64,000 nt of DNA. It comes from Herpomyces periplanetae (Eukaryota > Ascomycota > Laboulbeniomycetes > Herpomycetales > Herpomycetaceae). The notes under the pieces are model-generated. The model searched no databases and had not been told where the DNA came from. It saw only the letters and a list, made by a program, of their open reading frames with translations. The position numbers and the translations under genes are program-made. Positions 45,046-56,699 of the stretch are shown in pieces (the first letter of the stretch is position 1; every line of letters begins with the position of its first letter). The stretch is taken from assembly GCA_009733715.1 (NCBI GenBank), contig WMKJ01000036.1, positions 1-64,000 of the forward strand. Reading direction: 5' to 3'.

Positions 45046-46419
45046 ATGGACAATGCTCAAGATAATCCCATCGATGATTTCGAAGCATTACTCGAAGATG
45101 ACTTCTCAGCCATTAACTGTGTCAATTCTTTGATTCATGTGACCAATGATATTGAAGAATTCCCCATTGAACTTGGCCCTGCTACTAAAAAAGTTCACTT
45201 CGATATACAGGAAGTTAACCACCGAATATCTACTGCTGCGTCTTCATCTGCTTTACCGATTTTACATCATATTCACGATCAAGACATCGCATTAAAAGAA
45301 ATCTTTCGAGTTATCCATTCCAACGTACACCAATTAGTTCAGGCATACCAAACTTTACAGCAGCAATATTCTTCCCAGTACACTCAAGCTGTTACCCTCC
45401 AAACTAACCTTACCAATGTTTGCTCCGTACTAAAACTACTGCGCCAAATTATTACATGCACTATCCTAGCTAGCCGTTCCCTCGAATCCACCCTAGCTTT
45501 AAGCGCAAATCACACTCTCATTGCTAACCCTGATCTACCCTTCACAGCCAACTTATTTCATGGTGCACGCTGTCTAGCCCAACTCTTTGATCTACTCAGC
45601 TCGAATCAACAACCTTTATGTCGCATTTCCTTTATTCATCGGTTACAAAGCGACCTTTTACCTTCCCTATATGACACTCTAATTCATTTTGCTAAACGTT
45701 TACTCTGCGAAACTATATTTGCAAAATCTGCCTCCACAAATCTATCATCACTCTCCTCACCCCCATCTCCACTTTCTAACGTTTATCGTGCTCTAGCTGT
45801 TCTTCCACACTTCAAAGACTCTGCTAAAACTCTCATAAATCCAACTATTTCCCCCTTGATTATCACCCTTAACGATTATCTTCAGCATACAATTCAAACA
45901 GCTGCAAACTCCTTAACTAAATCATTACTTGATCTACAGTCATTAAACACATGCTTATCTGAAATAGTAACAAAATGTCACTGCGTCTCGATCCTGCAGA
46001 ATACGCTGTCAAAAACTTCCCTTGGCGTTTCTATCGTGAAATCTAGTCTGCCTCCGCCAGCATCTCCTACTGCAACTCCGTTTTCATCATCCAATGAATC
46101 GCCTAGTGATCCGTTCAAGAATAATCTGTTAAGTCCCTTTCTAACTTTCCTTGATACTCCTTCCTTACCCGCATATTTCTGGCGTACTCTAGCTGAGGTA
46201 CTCGTACCCCAAGTTCGCGCTGTTGTCGCTCGAAGCAGCAGTATAGCAAGAAATTTGCGTGCCAATCACGAATATATCAGTCACTGTCTTCGTGAGTGTG
46301 TTAAACGATCAATGGAATTATCATCTACAGATACAGAAATCTCTTCCTCCAATTCAATGAAATGGCAACGCGAGGCCTCCGTCATTATTAGCGCCATTGT
46401 AGGCCCCCTCGAAAAATAA
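45046..46419 (+). CDS. COG5: Conserved oligomeric Golgi complex subunit 5
   Basis: Lobe B subunit of the COG tether, which returns Golgi enzymes by retrograde vesicle traffic. Single exon, 457 aa. Fungal Cog5 is short (about 400 aa in yeast) against about 839 aa in animals, so the length is normal for a fungus. Seen: an acidic N terminus (D-D-F-E-A-L-L-E-D-D-F), a helical stretch with Q-A-Y-Q-T-L-Q-Q-Q-Y, the core V-L-K-L-L-R-Q-I-I ... A-S-R-S-L-E, I-N-P-like spacing before L-P-S-L-Y-D-T-L, V-Y-R-A-L-A-V-L-P, and A-Y-F-W-R-T-L-A-E-V-L near the end, matching the family's F-W block. Identification is by remembered pattern of a fast-evolving family, so less secure than the enzymes here. Confidence 0.75.
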   Translation: MDNAQDNPIDDFEALLEDDFSAINCVNSLIHVTNDIEEFPIELGPATKKVHFDIQEVNHRISTAASSSALPILHHIHDQDIALKEIFRVIHSNVHQLVQAYQTLQQQYSSQYTQAVTLQTNLTNVCSVLKLLRQIITCTILASRSLESTLALSANHTLIANPDLPFTANLFHGARCLAQLFDLLSSNQQPLCRISFIHRLQSDLLPSLYDTLIHFAKRLLCETIFAKSASTNLSSLSSPPSPLSNVYRALAVLPHFKDSAKTLINPTISPLIITLNDYLQHTIQTAANSLTKSLLDLQSLNTCLSEIVTKCHCVSILQNTLSKTSLGVSIVKSSLPPPASPTATPFSSSNESPSDPFKNNLLSPFLTFLDTPSLPAYFWRTLAEVLVPQVRAVVARSSSIARNLRANHEYISHCLRECVKRSMELSSTDTEISSSNSMKWQREASVIISAIVGPLEK

Positions 46420-46598
46420 TTACTGCTGTATCGTCACAAAATTTTATTGTGATAACTGTTCCAAAGTAATTATTAAATTCGAGAATTAACTACCTCAATT
46501 ATACATCAAATTGAAAAATGGTATGCATACACTGCCTGCCCTTAACCAATTAAGGGCAGATATCCATCAAACTATATTTCATATTCTTATCTTCAGTG

Positions 46599-47630
46599 TT
46601 AATTATCGATATACTTATCAACACGAGAAATCTTTTCCTCAACTTTGGCCCAATTAATTCGATCCCACCAAGCTCTTAAGTAATCCATTTTACCATCGAA
46701 TCCCCAATCATGTAACCATGCATGCTCCCATGTATTTACACACAAGAGTGGCTCGATGTCAATTCCTCCATGCATTGATCTGTGGCTTCCTCGTTCCTTA
46801 TACCACTGCGATGTGGATGCCACATTTTCCGTATTCATGTCCAGCGGTTGAAGTCGATTATGAGCACCAGATATCGGCGAACCGGCCGCGTAAGTTCTCA
46901 ATATACGATGGGAATATTCTCCATTCGCATTGATCATCCCAACCAACCACACGAATCCCGGTCCAAACATGACATCCGCATTCGTAAGAAACACGTCTCG
47001 TAAGTTTTTTATGCTCGAGAAATCTTGTTCAAGCGACCGCACAAGAAAATTGCTTAAAGTTACACTATCGGATTCTGGTTTATTTGACTGAAATAGCATA
47101 GATTCGCGATAAATTAGTGCACACTACCCAGGTAAACTTACCCTGTGAAGTGAACCATGCTAGAACTTACGATACCGTTGAAGAAAAAATGATTATTCCA
47201 CGCCATAGACGCGTAATTGAACTTCTGACCTTGACTCGGATTTCGAGCTGAAGCTAGCAAAACTGCTAATGGCGTATCATTCTCGTCTGGTCCGCCTGCC
47301 CACCATCAATAATTCCCAATTAGTTAGTTGAATGCTCAAAGGTCTACCCAGGGAGTGTACATGTTTCTTACCTGCCGTTACCTCCGTGAGTTTTTTACAT
47401 ACATATGCTTGGTAATCGGCCCAAGCGATTTTAAACCCTTCAACTGAATATAACCCAGGAATTCCATACTCCTTCCAGCTTTCATAGTTTTCCAGTTTCG
47501 GAACTGTGTGGATTGAACGTAATATACATTGCCGCGAGAGTTTTTTTGCTACCTTTAAATTTTGTTCGCACTTCACATTACATGTAAGTAACTCTCTACC
47601 AATACGCCAACATCGCGTCTTCGCTGTCAT
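46599..47630 (-). CDS. SOD-fold mitoribosomal small-subunit protein (mS42/mS43 type)
   Basis: Fungal mitochondrial small subunits contain two proteins derived from Fe/Mn superoxide dismutase (Rsm26/mS42, Mrp1/mS43). Three exons: 47630-47372, 47295-47171 and 47087-46599, giving 290 aa. Junctions rebuild T-A-G-G-P-D-E-N-D and N-H-F-F-F-N-G-I-S. The N terminus has R-S-I-H-T-V-P-K-L, typical of these proteins, not of active SOD. The SOD C domain is clear: M-F-G-P-G-F-V-W-L-V, P-L-L-C-V-N-T-W-E-H-A-W. Of the four metal ligands, the first His is not visible in the Y-S-V-E-G-F helix and the usual Asp of D-V-W-E-H is Asn here, so it should not be an enzyme. Which of the two paralogues it is cannot be settled by eye. 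A CACGTG lies 250 nt upstream. Confidence 0.85.
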
Positions 47631-48553
47631 ACCAATCGTTGCAATTGTAGTCGACGTAAGAGTACCATGACAAAAATATATATCCCGCCCACTGAATTTC
47701 CGTTACATTTCCCGCACTTTATAATATCTTAGCGCACCATATATTAACAATCAATACTCAAAACAATTAGCTTGATCGCGTTTAGAATAAAGTGATTTAC
47801 TCACTTCTCCTTTTGAGTTGATAACATTTGCGCCTTTTCCAACCCTTCAAATGAACTCTGCGCTACGAACGCATATTGCCACGTGATTCCAGATTAGTAA
47901 CAAATGCCGTTATTACGTTACTTCAGGAAATGAAATTTCGAATATTTTTTTCGGTAAAGTTGATTTTGCGATATTCACTACACAAGCTCTACTGATTCGT
48001 TATATAGATATTACATTTACTGCACATGGATGTTTTGATGTGGAGATTGAGCTTTTTGGCACGTAGATAATTAAGTACGAGAAAGATTTTTCATCGACAA
48101 GTTAAATACAATGAATTTACTCAATTTCAAATGTTAGCAGGTATGTGTGCACTTTGATTAGAAGGTTTACTACATCTGAAGTCTGCTGTATTAAAAGGTT
48201 GGTTAAACGTAACGGATATGATTCACCAGCGTATGGTTCTGGATAAACCCCGTTCTGTGACCATGACTAACCTTGTAAAATTCAATTTTATATAAATGTC
48301 GAATCGTATAACATATGACGGATGCAGAAGTGTCGAATATCTGGGTGTCTGAGTGTTCAATCACCAGTAGAAAAGGGTCGAAGAGTGCGAAACCATAATG
48401 AGTCAGAAACACTAGTAGAAGGGATTGGCAGGTAACAATGGATGTAAAAGCTAAATATGCGTAGGACGGGATCGACGACGACCACAGTAGTATACAAAGA
48501 ATATGTCTGTAGGTAATTGAGCCAGCACAGATTAAAAAGACTCTGGATTTAAG
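47631..48553. other. Intergenic, mS42 promoter / start of secreted-gene island
   Basis: CCACGTGATT at 47880-47885 is the likely promoter element for the SOD-fold gene. The rest is AT-rich with no supported gene. Confidence 0.5.
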
Positions 48554-49341
48554 TTAACTGGAAGAAGTTGTAGAGTAACAGTTTTTATGTTGGCTTCCTT
48601 CTAAGCAAACGAAAAATAGCTTAAGCTTTTCACATAAAGCCGGGGCTTTCACGCCTCTTTTATACCAAAATAATTGTGGGTAATTATGATTCCAGAAACA
48701 AGCTTTGGACTTTGATTAGCTGAAGAATAGGGTTAAATTTAATTTTGGGAGTACTTACCAAACCATCCCCCGAAGTCAGCTCTTTTCATGAACAAACCAT
48801 TACCATTAGGATCATAAGCATATTGAAAATTCTGTATGAAAAAGGAACGATGGAATTGCATTGGACCAAAATTTGAGGAGAAGTCACCTTCGTAAGGTTC
48901 AATATCAAACAAAAATGGCTCATTAAGATTCAAGGGTCCGGGATCGATGAGAACTTTCCTTCGTACAGAATCAAACCACATATGCGTAGGTTTTTTGGCA
49001 TCAAAAGGCTTCAGACTAGCGAGTAAAGGAGATGAAATTCCGGTGTAGGAGGTATTGATAAGTCGAAGTTCTGGAGTGACTACCAAATTATCAAACATAC
49101 GCTTCTTCTGTCTGGGTAAAACACTAACCCGAAGGTATGCTGTAGGGTAGAGTTCATTGGTTGGAGAATATATACTTTCCATGTACCCAAAATTATCGGT
49201 GTAACTCAGATTAGAATTATCCTCACCGTAAGAAGCCACTGGGTCCAGTCTATCTCCATCGGGTATATAATACTCACGAGCTTGGGAGAAGGAAATTCTG
49301 GAGAGAAAGCAAAGCCAAGGAAGAGAGACTAAGATTTTCAT
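48554..49341 (-). CDS. Secreted protein, tandem family copy A
   Basis: Not recognised. Two exons, 49341-48759 and 48702-48554, give 243 aa. A true ATG at 49341 starts a hydrophobic signal peptide of about 21 residues. The mature exon-1 part has no Cys and ends F-G-G-W-F. Exon 2 codes a C-terminal module C-F-W-N-H-N-Y-P ... P-A-L-C-x8-C-x8-C-Y and ends in a Ser/Thr tail. The intron is phase 1, 56 nt, donor GTAAGT; the acceptor (CAAAG) was chosen because it alone restores the frame of the Cys module shared with copies B and C. The four Cys could make two disulphides. The likely role (secreted effector, enzyme-like or wall protein) is open. Confidence 0.75.
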
Positions 49342-50935
49342 TTCCAAGTAAATGAAGAAATCGGAGTGTAGAATACCCTTAAAATCAAGATTGCTTTAGA
49401 CGTGATGTATGACTCGATTTAAGACAACTTGCTAGCCCATGTATAAGTAAGTTAATAAGATGCGATGAAAACACAACTTTAAGTATACAAAAGGAAGCTT
49501 TGGAACAGCAAATGGGACAGTGTTCCTTAATAGGAAGTATGGGTTAGAGTGTACAGTGGTTAACGGAGATCCGCAAGTAGGCTAATTTAATTGAGAATAG
49601 AAGAGGGCGTTAGGAGAAAGAATGATTGACAATGTGGATGATAAACGGAGGATTTTGAATTCAACACACTATTAGATTTTTGGGGATTTCTAAAAGACTG
49701 TACAAATACTCCCTAGATCCGAGTGTTTGGATGAAATTAAGTGGCAGCTCTAATAACATTTTTTGGATAAATATGGTTATGCATTTAAAGCGCAATTAAA
49801 TATGCGTAAAGTAGCAAAATTTATGCTTTCATTCAGTTAACGTGGTAAGAGGTTTGTGAAATTTATTCTTCAAACGAATGCTAATCATTGGTAGGTTTAT
49901 GAATTCTGTCTAAGAAATAGATGTTCAATTGGAGTTATTTGGAATGAAATGGCTGCAAATGTACTCAGAAACATGGGGTTCATACAATTGACATTATTTA
50001 CGAACAGAACATTCCTATATGTGAAGTTAAGAAAAGAGTAACTATAACATAACATCATTGTAATGAGCAATTGAAAGCATACAATAATAACAGATATATT
50101 ATGTATGATCATTAGGGAAAAATTCAATGAAATTATGCGTAATGATATGCAAAAATTACAGCTAGATTGATGATTTCAGGAGATACTCCATGATAAAAAT
50201 ACTTAGGGACATTAACGTAAACCTAATTCTGACGAAATTAATAGATAAAAGCATTAATAAAGGTAAATGTGAATAGTTAGAGGGATGTGTTGGCTTGGAC
50301 AAAACCGTTTAATCGCTAAAGAAGTAAAAGTTGGAACAAAATTATGAAAAACATGCCTTGGATTTACCGCTTGCAAACTAATGTCCATTTTAGGAAAGGG
50401 AGGATCATTCACCGAGTTCAGCCCTATGGTGTTAGTCATGCGAGTGAATGATTTTGTTGAGAAGAATAATTTCCACATTAGGCAAGTTTGGTTGATAATG
50501 TAGGGGAATGAATTTTAGTGTAAAAATATGTAATTGGAAATCAAGATTTTCAGGATGAATATTTAGATGAAAAATGATATTTTGTAATTGATTGAGTTAG
50601 TAGATTAAGTATTCAATACAACTAAAATTGCCCAAGGCTAAGATAATGGTGGGTACATGCAAAGCCAAGTTAATCTATGTCAACAGATATTTTACATTAA
50701 TAATACGGAAACAAATAGTAAACATGAAAATAATTGGTATTTTACTCATGCTTTAGCGGGGTCAGTTTATGAATCATGTTCATGTAATTCAATTTTGGGA
50801 TGTTTGCTCGAAGTACTTGGTATTTTTTTGAGTGAAAGGGAGGAATCCAAATTTAGTGGAAGATGGTGGAACTTGGATGTAATATAAAATCTTGTAATGA
50901 GATTAGTCGTTTATGTCCCGACCGGTGGCCACATC
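49342..50935. other. Gene-poor spacer between secreted copies A and B
   Basis: 1.6 kb, very AT-rich. Short open frames (49897-50127, 50254-50478) have no match to the secreted family and no family Cys module. No clear relic of a further copy seen. Confidence 0.5.
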
Positions 50936-51652
50936 TCATATTATGTAACAAGGCTTTGCGTCGATGGGATGAGGGTATGAACAACTGAATTTGAGATATA
51001 CAAGCTGACATTCTGGAGGCATCTGAGTTGCGTTGCTTCGTACCCAGTAAACTGTTGGTATATCATAATTCCATTGACAGACTGTTACGAAGAAAATCAT
51101 GTTAGTTGGGATGAAGATCAACTCACATATAGAAATTTTATGTATTCAAGACAAAATTACGGTCCACTTACCCGCCCAGTCTTTGAAGTGTTCGTCTTTA
51201 AATGTAAGGCCGTGTGTGTCATTATAATCGAATTTGAAGGGTTTGGGAGGTTCCTGGCTACTAAATACCATATGACTCCATAGGGCAGCTTTTTCGAAGT
51301 GAAATATTTCGTATGTAAATAATTTTAAAACGTCGGAACGTGCTTTAAGATATGAGTACACTTTTCCCTTGCTCATGAAGACTGACATGGCAAGGGAAGG
51401 TTCAGTTGAAATTCCGGCTATCTCAGCAATACTTGCATTTGGTACGAAAGGAGGAGATCTCTCCCGAGCAGTTAAAAAAGCCTGCCTCACGCCTAAAGAC
51501 TTGAAATTTCCCTGTTTTGGTGCAACATACATGTAACTGTTGTAACCTCTATGAACATTAAGAAGTTGATTATTTTGATCGTCATAATCATCCGAAAGTC
51601 CTCGAACCTTCGAAATAATGCAGAGTGCAAAGAATAAGTATGACCACCACAT
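50936..51652 (-). CDS. Secreted protein, tandem family copy B
   Basis: Two exons, 51652-51172 and 51081-50936, give 208 aa. Signal peptide of about 18 residues ending near V-R-G. Exon 1 after the signal has no Cys and ends H-F-K-D-W-A. The phase-1 intron is 90 nt with good signals (GTAAGT, AACAG). Exon 2: V-C-Q-W-N-Y-D-I-P-T-V-Y-W ... M-P-P-E-C-x8-C-x10-C-Y, then stop two residues later. Best-supported copy, since both splice sites are strong and the frame join is unambiguous. Shares the G-L-x6-F-x-x-W end of exon 1 and the Cys module with A and C, but little else by eye. Confidence 0.8.
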
Positions 51653-52350
51653 ACTTTGAACACCTGGTAGAAAATTTTGAATTGGTTTTGGTAGTGCTAA
51701 AGAATAAACTAAATTTATACACTTTGAAGCTCAGAGACCAAAATATTCCAAGCTTATTAGTATATTTGGTCTAGTAGGCTTAGATTGATTATAATTCATT
51801 AACAGGCCAAGGCGCGAATAAGTTGGGATGGACACATAATTTGAAAGAAAAAACGTGCTTGTTAACAGTGCAAGTACTTGGAAGCACATAAAAATTCAAT
51901 TATACGGAAATTGTATCTTGACTGAAGAGTGGAGCGATACTAAAGCGCATTATTTTATCGAAGGCATGGAATATTAAAATCTATGCATTGTTTATGAAAA
52001 TAATAGAGATTGACATGTGAATGAATTTAGTGAGTGAGATAAGTTATCGTGCAGTTTTTCAAATGAAAGTTGCCATGCGGATTCTACAATATTACAGTCG
52101 AGAAGTATTGGAAAGTTTACGACAAACTGCGGGATGGGAGCAAACCAGTGATAGAAAGGGCAGAATTGTATTAATTTGTTAATGTACGAAAAGTGAGTCT
52201 TAATGAGCGATGACGGATACGTGCCAAATATAAAAAAATGCAGTAAGAAGTAAAGAGTATGGAGCAAGACAATAATACATTGAAAAATGAAAATGAGGAA
52301 AAGAGTAAGGTTAACAAAAGGGAGGAAGAGAAAGTTTGAATAAAATACAA
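51653..52350. other. Spacer between secreted copies B and C
   Basis: 700 nt, AT-rich; promoter of copy B is expected here. No other gene supported. Confidence 0.5.
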
Positions 52351-53041
52351 TTATATCCTATAGCAGGGTTTAGAATTGAATTCATTTTTACAGCGAAAGT
52401 AGAGTGAAACTTCGTCACAATTATTGGGAATATCGGGAGTGTGAACGTATTTGAAGTAGAGAGATGGAAAAGGGCGGTTCCATTCACATACTAGAATAAA
52501 GATGAGAGTGAGTTTTGATACAAAAAAAAACAGGAAAGAGAGGAGAAATTTAGTCGGAAGAGACATTAAACTCACCTAGCCATCCATCGAAATAGGTAAA
52601 ATTAGATATTAAGCCGTCGTTTAGTGTGTAATAATATTGGAAAATATATTTTGGATCCTCATTAGAAAAGACCATTTCCTCGAAGTAAGTTCTACGATCA
52701 AGTAAAGAGAATTGTCCGGTTAGAGAGGAGAAACTTTCAGATTCAAAATTGAGGTCTAAGATGAATGGACCACGTAAAAAAGTTCCATGCTGCCGAAATG
52801 TATCGGGACGGATACAAGCAACGTCAGTGTTATTTATCAAGAAATTTGTGGGAGAGTCTCTCTTGCAACGAGACACCATTTGGCCAGTGAATTTCGATAC
52901 TGTACCGTCGACTTTATTTCCGACGATGAGTCGACTGTACTTGCTGTAGAGATTTTCCTGGCCTGTAATTCCTCTTAAAAGCAAGAAAAGAATGACGAGG
53001 CAAAGTTGGAACATGGTGCTAGTAGTATGAATGAATGACAT
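52351..53041 (-). CDS. Secreted protein, tandem family copy C
   Basis: Two exons, 53041-52576 and 52490-52351, give 201 aa; an inner ATG at 53014 would begin right at the hydrophobic signal peptide and may be the real start. Exon 1 has two extra Cys (S-R-C-K and V-A-C-I) not seen in A or B and ends Y-F-D-G-W-L. Phase-1 intron of 85 nt (GTGAGT, TTCTAG). Exon 2: V-C-E-W-N-R-P-F-P-S-L-Y-F ... I-P-N-N-C-x8-C-x8-C-Y. B and C are the closest pair: both have M-V-F-S near the middle and exon 2 ends C-Y-x-I. Confidence 0.8.
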
Positions 53042-54349
53042 TAACTTGTAGGGTGAATTTTAGATTGTGAACTTCTTTCTATATTAATTAACAAAGAACG
53101 CAGCCACAGATGTTTTTGGAGTTTAGATAAAAAGTGACGATTGTAAGATTTAGGAATACATTTAGCAGTACCTGAAAATTTGGATTCTCATTATGACATG
53201 AAGATATCGGGTTAGATAGATTAAAGAATAAATGAATTTGTAAAAAGACGAACTAAACGAATTCGCCAGTATGAACGGTTATTTTCTTGCGGTAAAAAAC
53301 GAAGGTTTGAGGTACCTTGGTTAGTCGAAAAATAAAAATTTAGATGGGAAATTTCTCATAAATTTTGAGGGTCGGAGCCAATAAGTTAATTGACAGTTTT
53401 GAGTAGAAAATGGTAAATTGAGAAATGGAAAAATGAACAGTTTTAGAAAGTTAATGCAGACTAGATGGATGTGATCATGCAACATTTGATAAAGGATAAA
53501 TTGGGAGATGAAGATCATGCAAAACTTTAAACCAATTTTGAAGTAAAATTGATAAGTTTCATGAAAGGACAAGAAAGTTTAATGAATTCATATTTATGGG
53601 AAGAATAGAAAATCGGAAGTTAATGAAATAGTTTAAAATATTTTGTTGATTGACTGAGAGAATAATGGGAAGCCATTTTCACGGATCTAGAGTGGAGAGA
53701 AGGTCATACAAGAGTTGTAGTGCAACTTGTATAATGCTGTTAAATGATGCGCAACATGAGTTACATGCGAAGGAGTAGGGAAGAGGGAATGGGAAAAAAA
53801 TTAGTTGTTGATTTAGTTTTCTAGATAAGCATAGTAAGTGAATTATATGTAAGTCCATGAAATCTTTTGAATGTAAAGGATTGGGAGTATAAGTTTGGGA
53901 TAAATCAGCATGATTTAACTAATTTTAAGACGGAGATAAGGTTATTTTTAAAAAATGAAAAGAAGAGTTATACAAAGCAACGAAACTCTGGAAATGAGAC
54001 GAATTTGGTGAAACAGAAGTTTTCAGGAGTTGTACTAATTGATATCGAGGCCGAGGAAATTTAGGGAGAAGAACGCATTTAGAATTCTTGAAAAGTTTTC
54101 AAAATCGCCAAAAATTTATTACTTGATTAGGAAATATTTTCCACTTTGACTTAGTAAGCGGGGACGGGAATTGATGTTTTTGAAAACAAGAAAAAAAAAT
54201 CGGGTGGAATTATCAAAATTTAAAGAGCTTGGATTGAGAAATTTTGGCTGTCTTTCATCAGGGGTTTTGGGAGGTTTTTGGGGACAAGTTGACACTGAAA
54301 TCACATCTGAATTGTTTTGTATAAGAGCTTTGGCTAATAGAGTGGGAAA
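53042..54349. other. Divergent spacer, secreted copy C / RBG1
   Basis: 1.3 kb, AT-rich. Plus-strand open frames at 53867-54064 and 54171-54362 look non-coding; the second overlaps the start of RBG1 in another frame. No RNA gene seen. Confidence 0.5.
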
Positions 54350-56173
54350 ATGGTTAATATAACAGAAAAAATTAAAGAGTAAGTTAAACGGGTTCTGGTT
54401 ATAATGATGACAATTTTGAATATCGCATCAATACATTTATATTCTGGAGTTTAACGAAGTTATTCTTATTTAGAATCGAAGATGAGATGAAGAGGACACA
54501 AAGTAGATATTCTCCATGGTTAATGATAGGCTTTCGCTAAGCTAACTTACTTAGAGAATAAGGCTACTGGTTTGTCATTTTTCTAGCATAATTGACAATG
54601 GGTTCATGATTCATGAAGGTTTGATAAAGCCCTAATACTAATTTTATGCTAGAATATCATCTCGGTTTATTGAAAGGGTAAGTTAAATAAGGGGCTAACA
54701 TTGGATAAACTCATTCTATTATGTTAATTCTACTAACATTATGTTCATAGAAAGCTTGCTCGTCTTCGTGCTCAACTTCTCGAACCCAGTATAGCATCTA
54801 GTGCGGGTGCAGGAACTGGGTTTGACGTGGGAAAAAGTGGTGATGCCCGTATTGCTTTGGTTGGATTTCCGTCGGTCGGAAAATCGACATTTTTATCTAA
54901 AATTACTAAAACTAAAAGTGAAATTGCTGCATACGCATTCACAACGCTCACCGCTATACCAGGTGTATTGGAGTATGGCGGAGCAGAGATTCAAATCCTT
55001 GACCTTCCCGGAATCATCGAGGGAGCATCCGAGGGTAAAGGAAGAGGCAGACAAGTTATATCCACAGCAAAGGTAACAATGGCTGTTAATTTTGTTTCTT
55101 GACTCTATACACAGACTCAGAATATTTATTTCATTGAAATTATAAGACTAGTGATATGATTCTTATGGTATTAGATGCTACTAAAAGAGCCGAGCAACGA
55201 ACTCAACTGGAAAATGAATTGGAGGCAGTAGGAATTCGATTAAACAGAGAACCTCCGTAAGGCAAACTATTTTAAACACTCGTAGAGCGAGTTGTTCAAG
55301 TTTTAAAGGTAAAAATACTAATAGAATCCAAGTAATATACACATAAAACAAAAGAAAGCTGGCGGGATGAAGATAACTTTTCAATCACCGCCCAAAAATA
55401 TTGATGAAAAAATGATAAGCAATATATTGCGAGATTATAAGATTTTGAATTGTGAAGTTTTAGTTCGTGATGACAGTGGTACGTTGATTGTTTTCCATGA
55501 GAATATAACAATGAATTTATTTGTGGAGTATCTGACAAAGCCTTATGGAATGTTTAGTTACCGTTGACGATTTCATTGATGTTATCATGAAGAATAATCG
55601 TCGTTACATTAAATGGTGAGTTTCAAGGATCACAATTCTAGTAGAGTTAACGATAAGAAGAAGGAATTTTTTAATTTAATTCTGCCACTAATGGTGAAAT
55701 AGCTTGTACGCGTACAATAAGATTGATAGCGTTAGTATTGAATACCTTGACAAGCTTGCTCGTGAACCCAATACCGTTGTAATGAGTTGCGAGTTGGACT
55801 TGGGAATTGATGATGTAGTGGAAAGGTGTTGGGAAGAATTACAATTAATTCGAATATACACTAAACGGTTAGTTAATGTTGTCCGAATCATTCCACTTTA
55901 TCAATGACACATATGGTTAACCCTTAGGCAATGAATGATATGAGGATTTTGATTTTGGATTATAGGAAAGGATTCGAGCCTGACTTTAAGGAAGCTTTAA
56001 TAGTGCGCAATAATTCGACCATTGAAGATGTATGCGAAAGAATACATCGGAATTTGAAGGATAAATTTAAGTACGCTCTGGTATGGGGGGCTAGTGCACG
56101 ACATTGCCCACAACGGGTTGGTTTGGGGCATGTTGTTGCTGATGAAGATGTTGTTAGCATTATAACTAAATGA
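54350..56173 (+). CDS. RBG1: DRG1-type GTPase Rbg1
   Basis: Conserved TRAFAC GTPase that binds translating ribosomes with its partner Tma46/DFRP1. Ten exons: 54350-54378, 54474-54502, 54555-54569, 54653-54677, 54751-55072, 55147-55256, 55333-55478, 55558-55615, 55703-55867 and 55966-56173. The sum is 1107 nt, giving 368 aa, the length of DRG1 in yeast and man. Joined N terminus: [20 protein letters not shown], then [16 protein letters not shown]1 is [10 protein letters not shown]3 D-L-P-G, G4 N-K-I-D, followed by M-S-C-E-L-D-L-G-I and the TGS domain ([18 protein letters not shown]). Exon 3 is only 15 nt. The exon 7 donor (GTACGT at 55479) was chosen over GTGGTA because it gives S-V-T-V-D-D-F. 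Confidence 0.95.
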
Positions 56174-56699
56174 TTTAATGGTGGAGTATTATTGATATAA
56201 TGAAGTATCTTGTGTCAAATAGAACAAGGAATATATAACATATTCAATTATTCCAACAACTAAAAGTTTAAATAAGTATTAAAAGAAAAACACCATAAAC
56301 CTTGAAAATAAAAAAATTTGAAGCTATACATCTCCCTGTATCGAACCATCTTCACCAAAATGTCGGAGGAGTGGCACAGTCATAATCACGTGGATGGACT
56401 TGGGTCGAGCTCATGTGATTGGGGTGGAGTATTTAAAGACGAAGATCGATTGTAAAAGAGTCGCGACATGGAAAAGTTTATAGGAAAGAAATTTATATTT
56501 TATGCAGCAAGTGAGCGTGTTAGTTGGAAAAGAAGAGGGGATTTTCAGCGGGTGGTATATGGGGAAATATAGCGTGTTGTATACACATTTGTATGTATAC
56601 ATGTATATACAGTGATTGAGTATATACGTTGAATATTTCAAGGGTTAATCTGAACAAACAAGTGGAATGATTTGGCCTTGAAGTTTGGTAGAGTGTTTA
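56174..56699. promoter_or_regulatory. Intergenic, FYV10 promoter with CACGTG
   Basis: 526 nt. TCACGTGG at 56387-56392 lies about 310 nt upstream of the FYV10 start. A TATACA-rich stretch is at 56578-56612. No gene. Confidence 0.5.

Noticed and set aside
49897-50478. Possible further copy or relic of the secreted family between copies A and B
   Set aside because: No C-x-W-N module, no G-W/D-W exon border and no convincing signal peptide.
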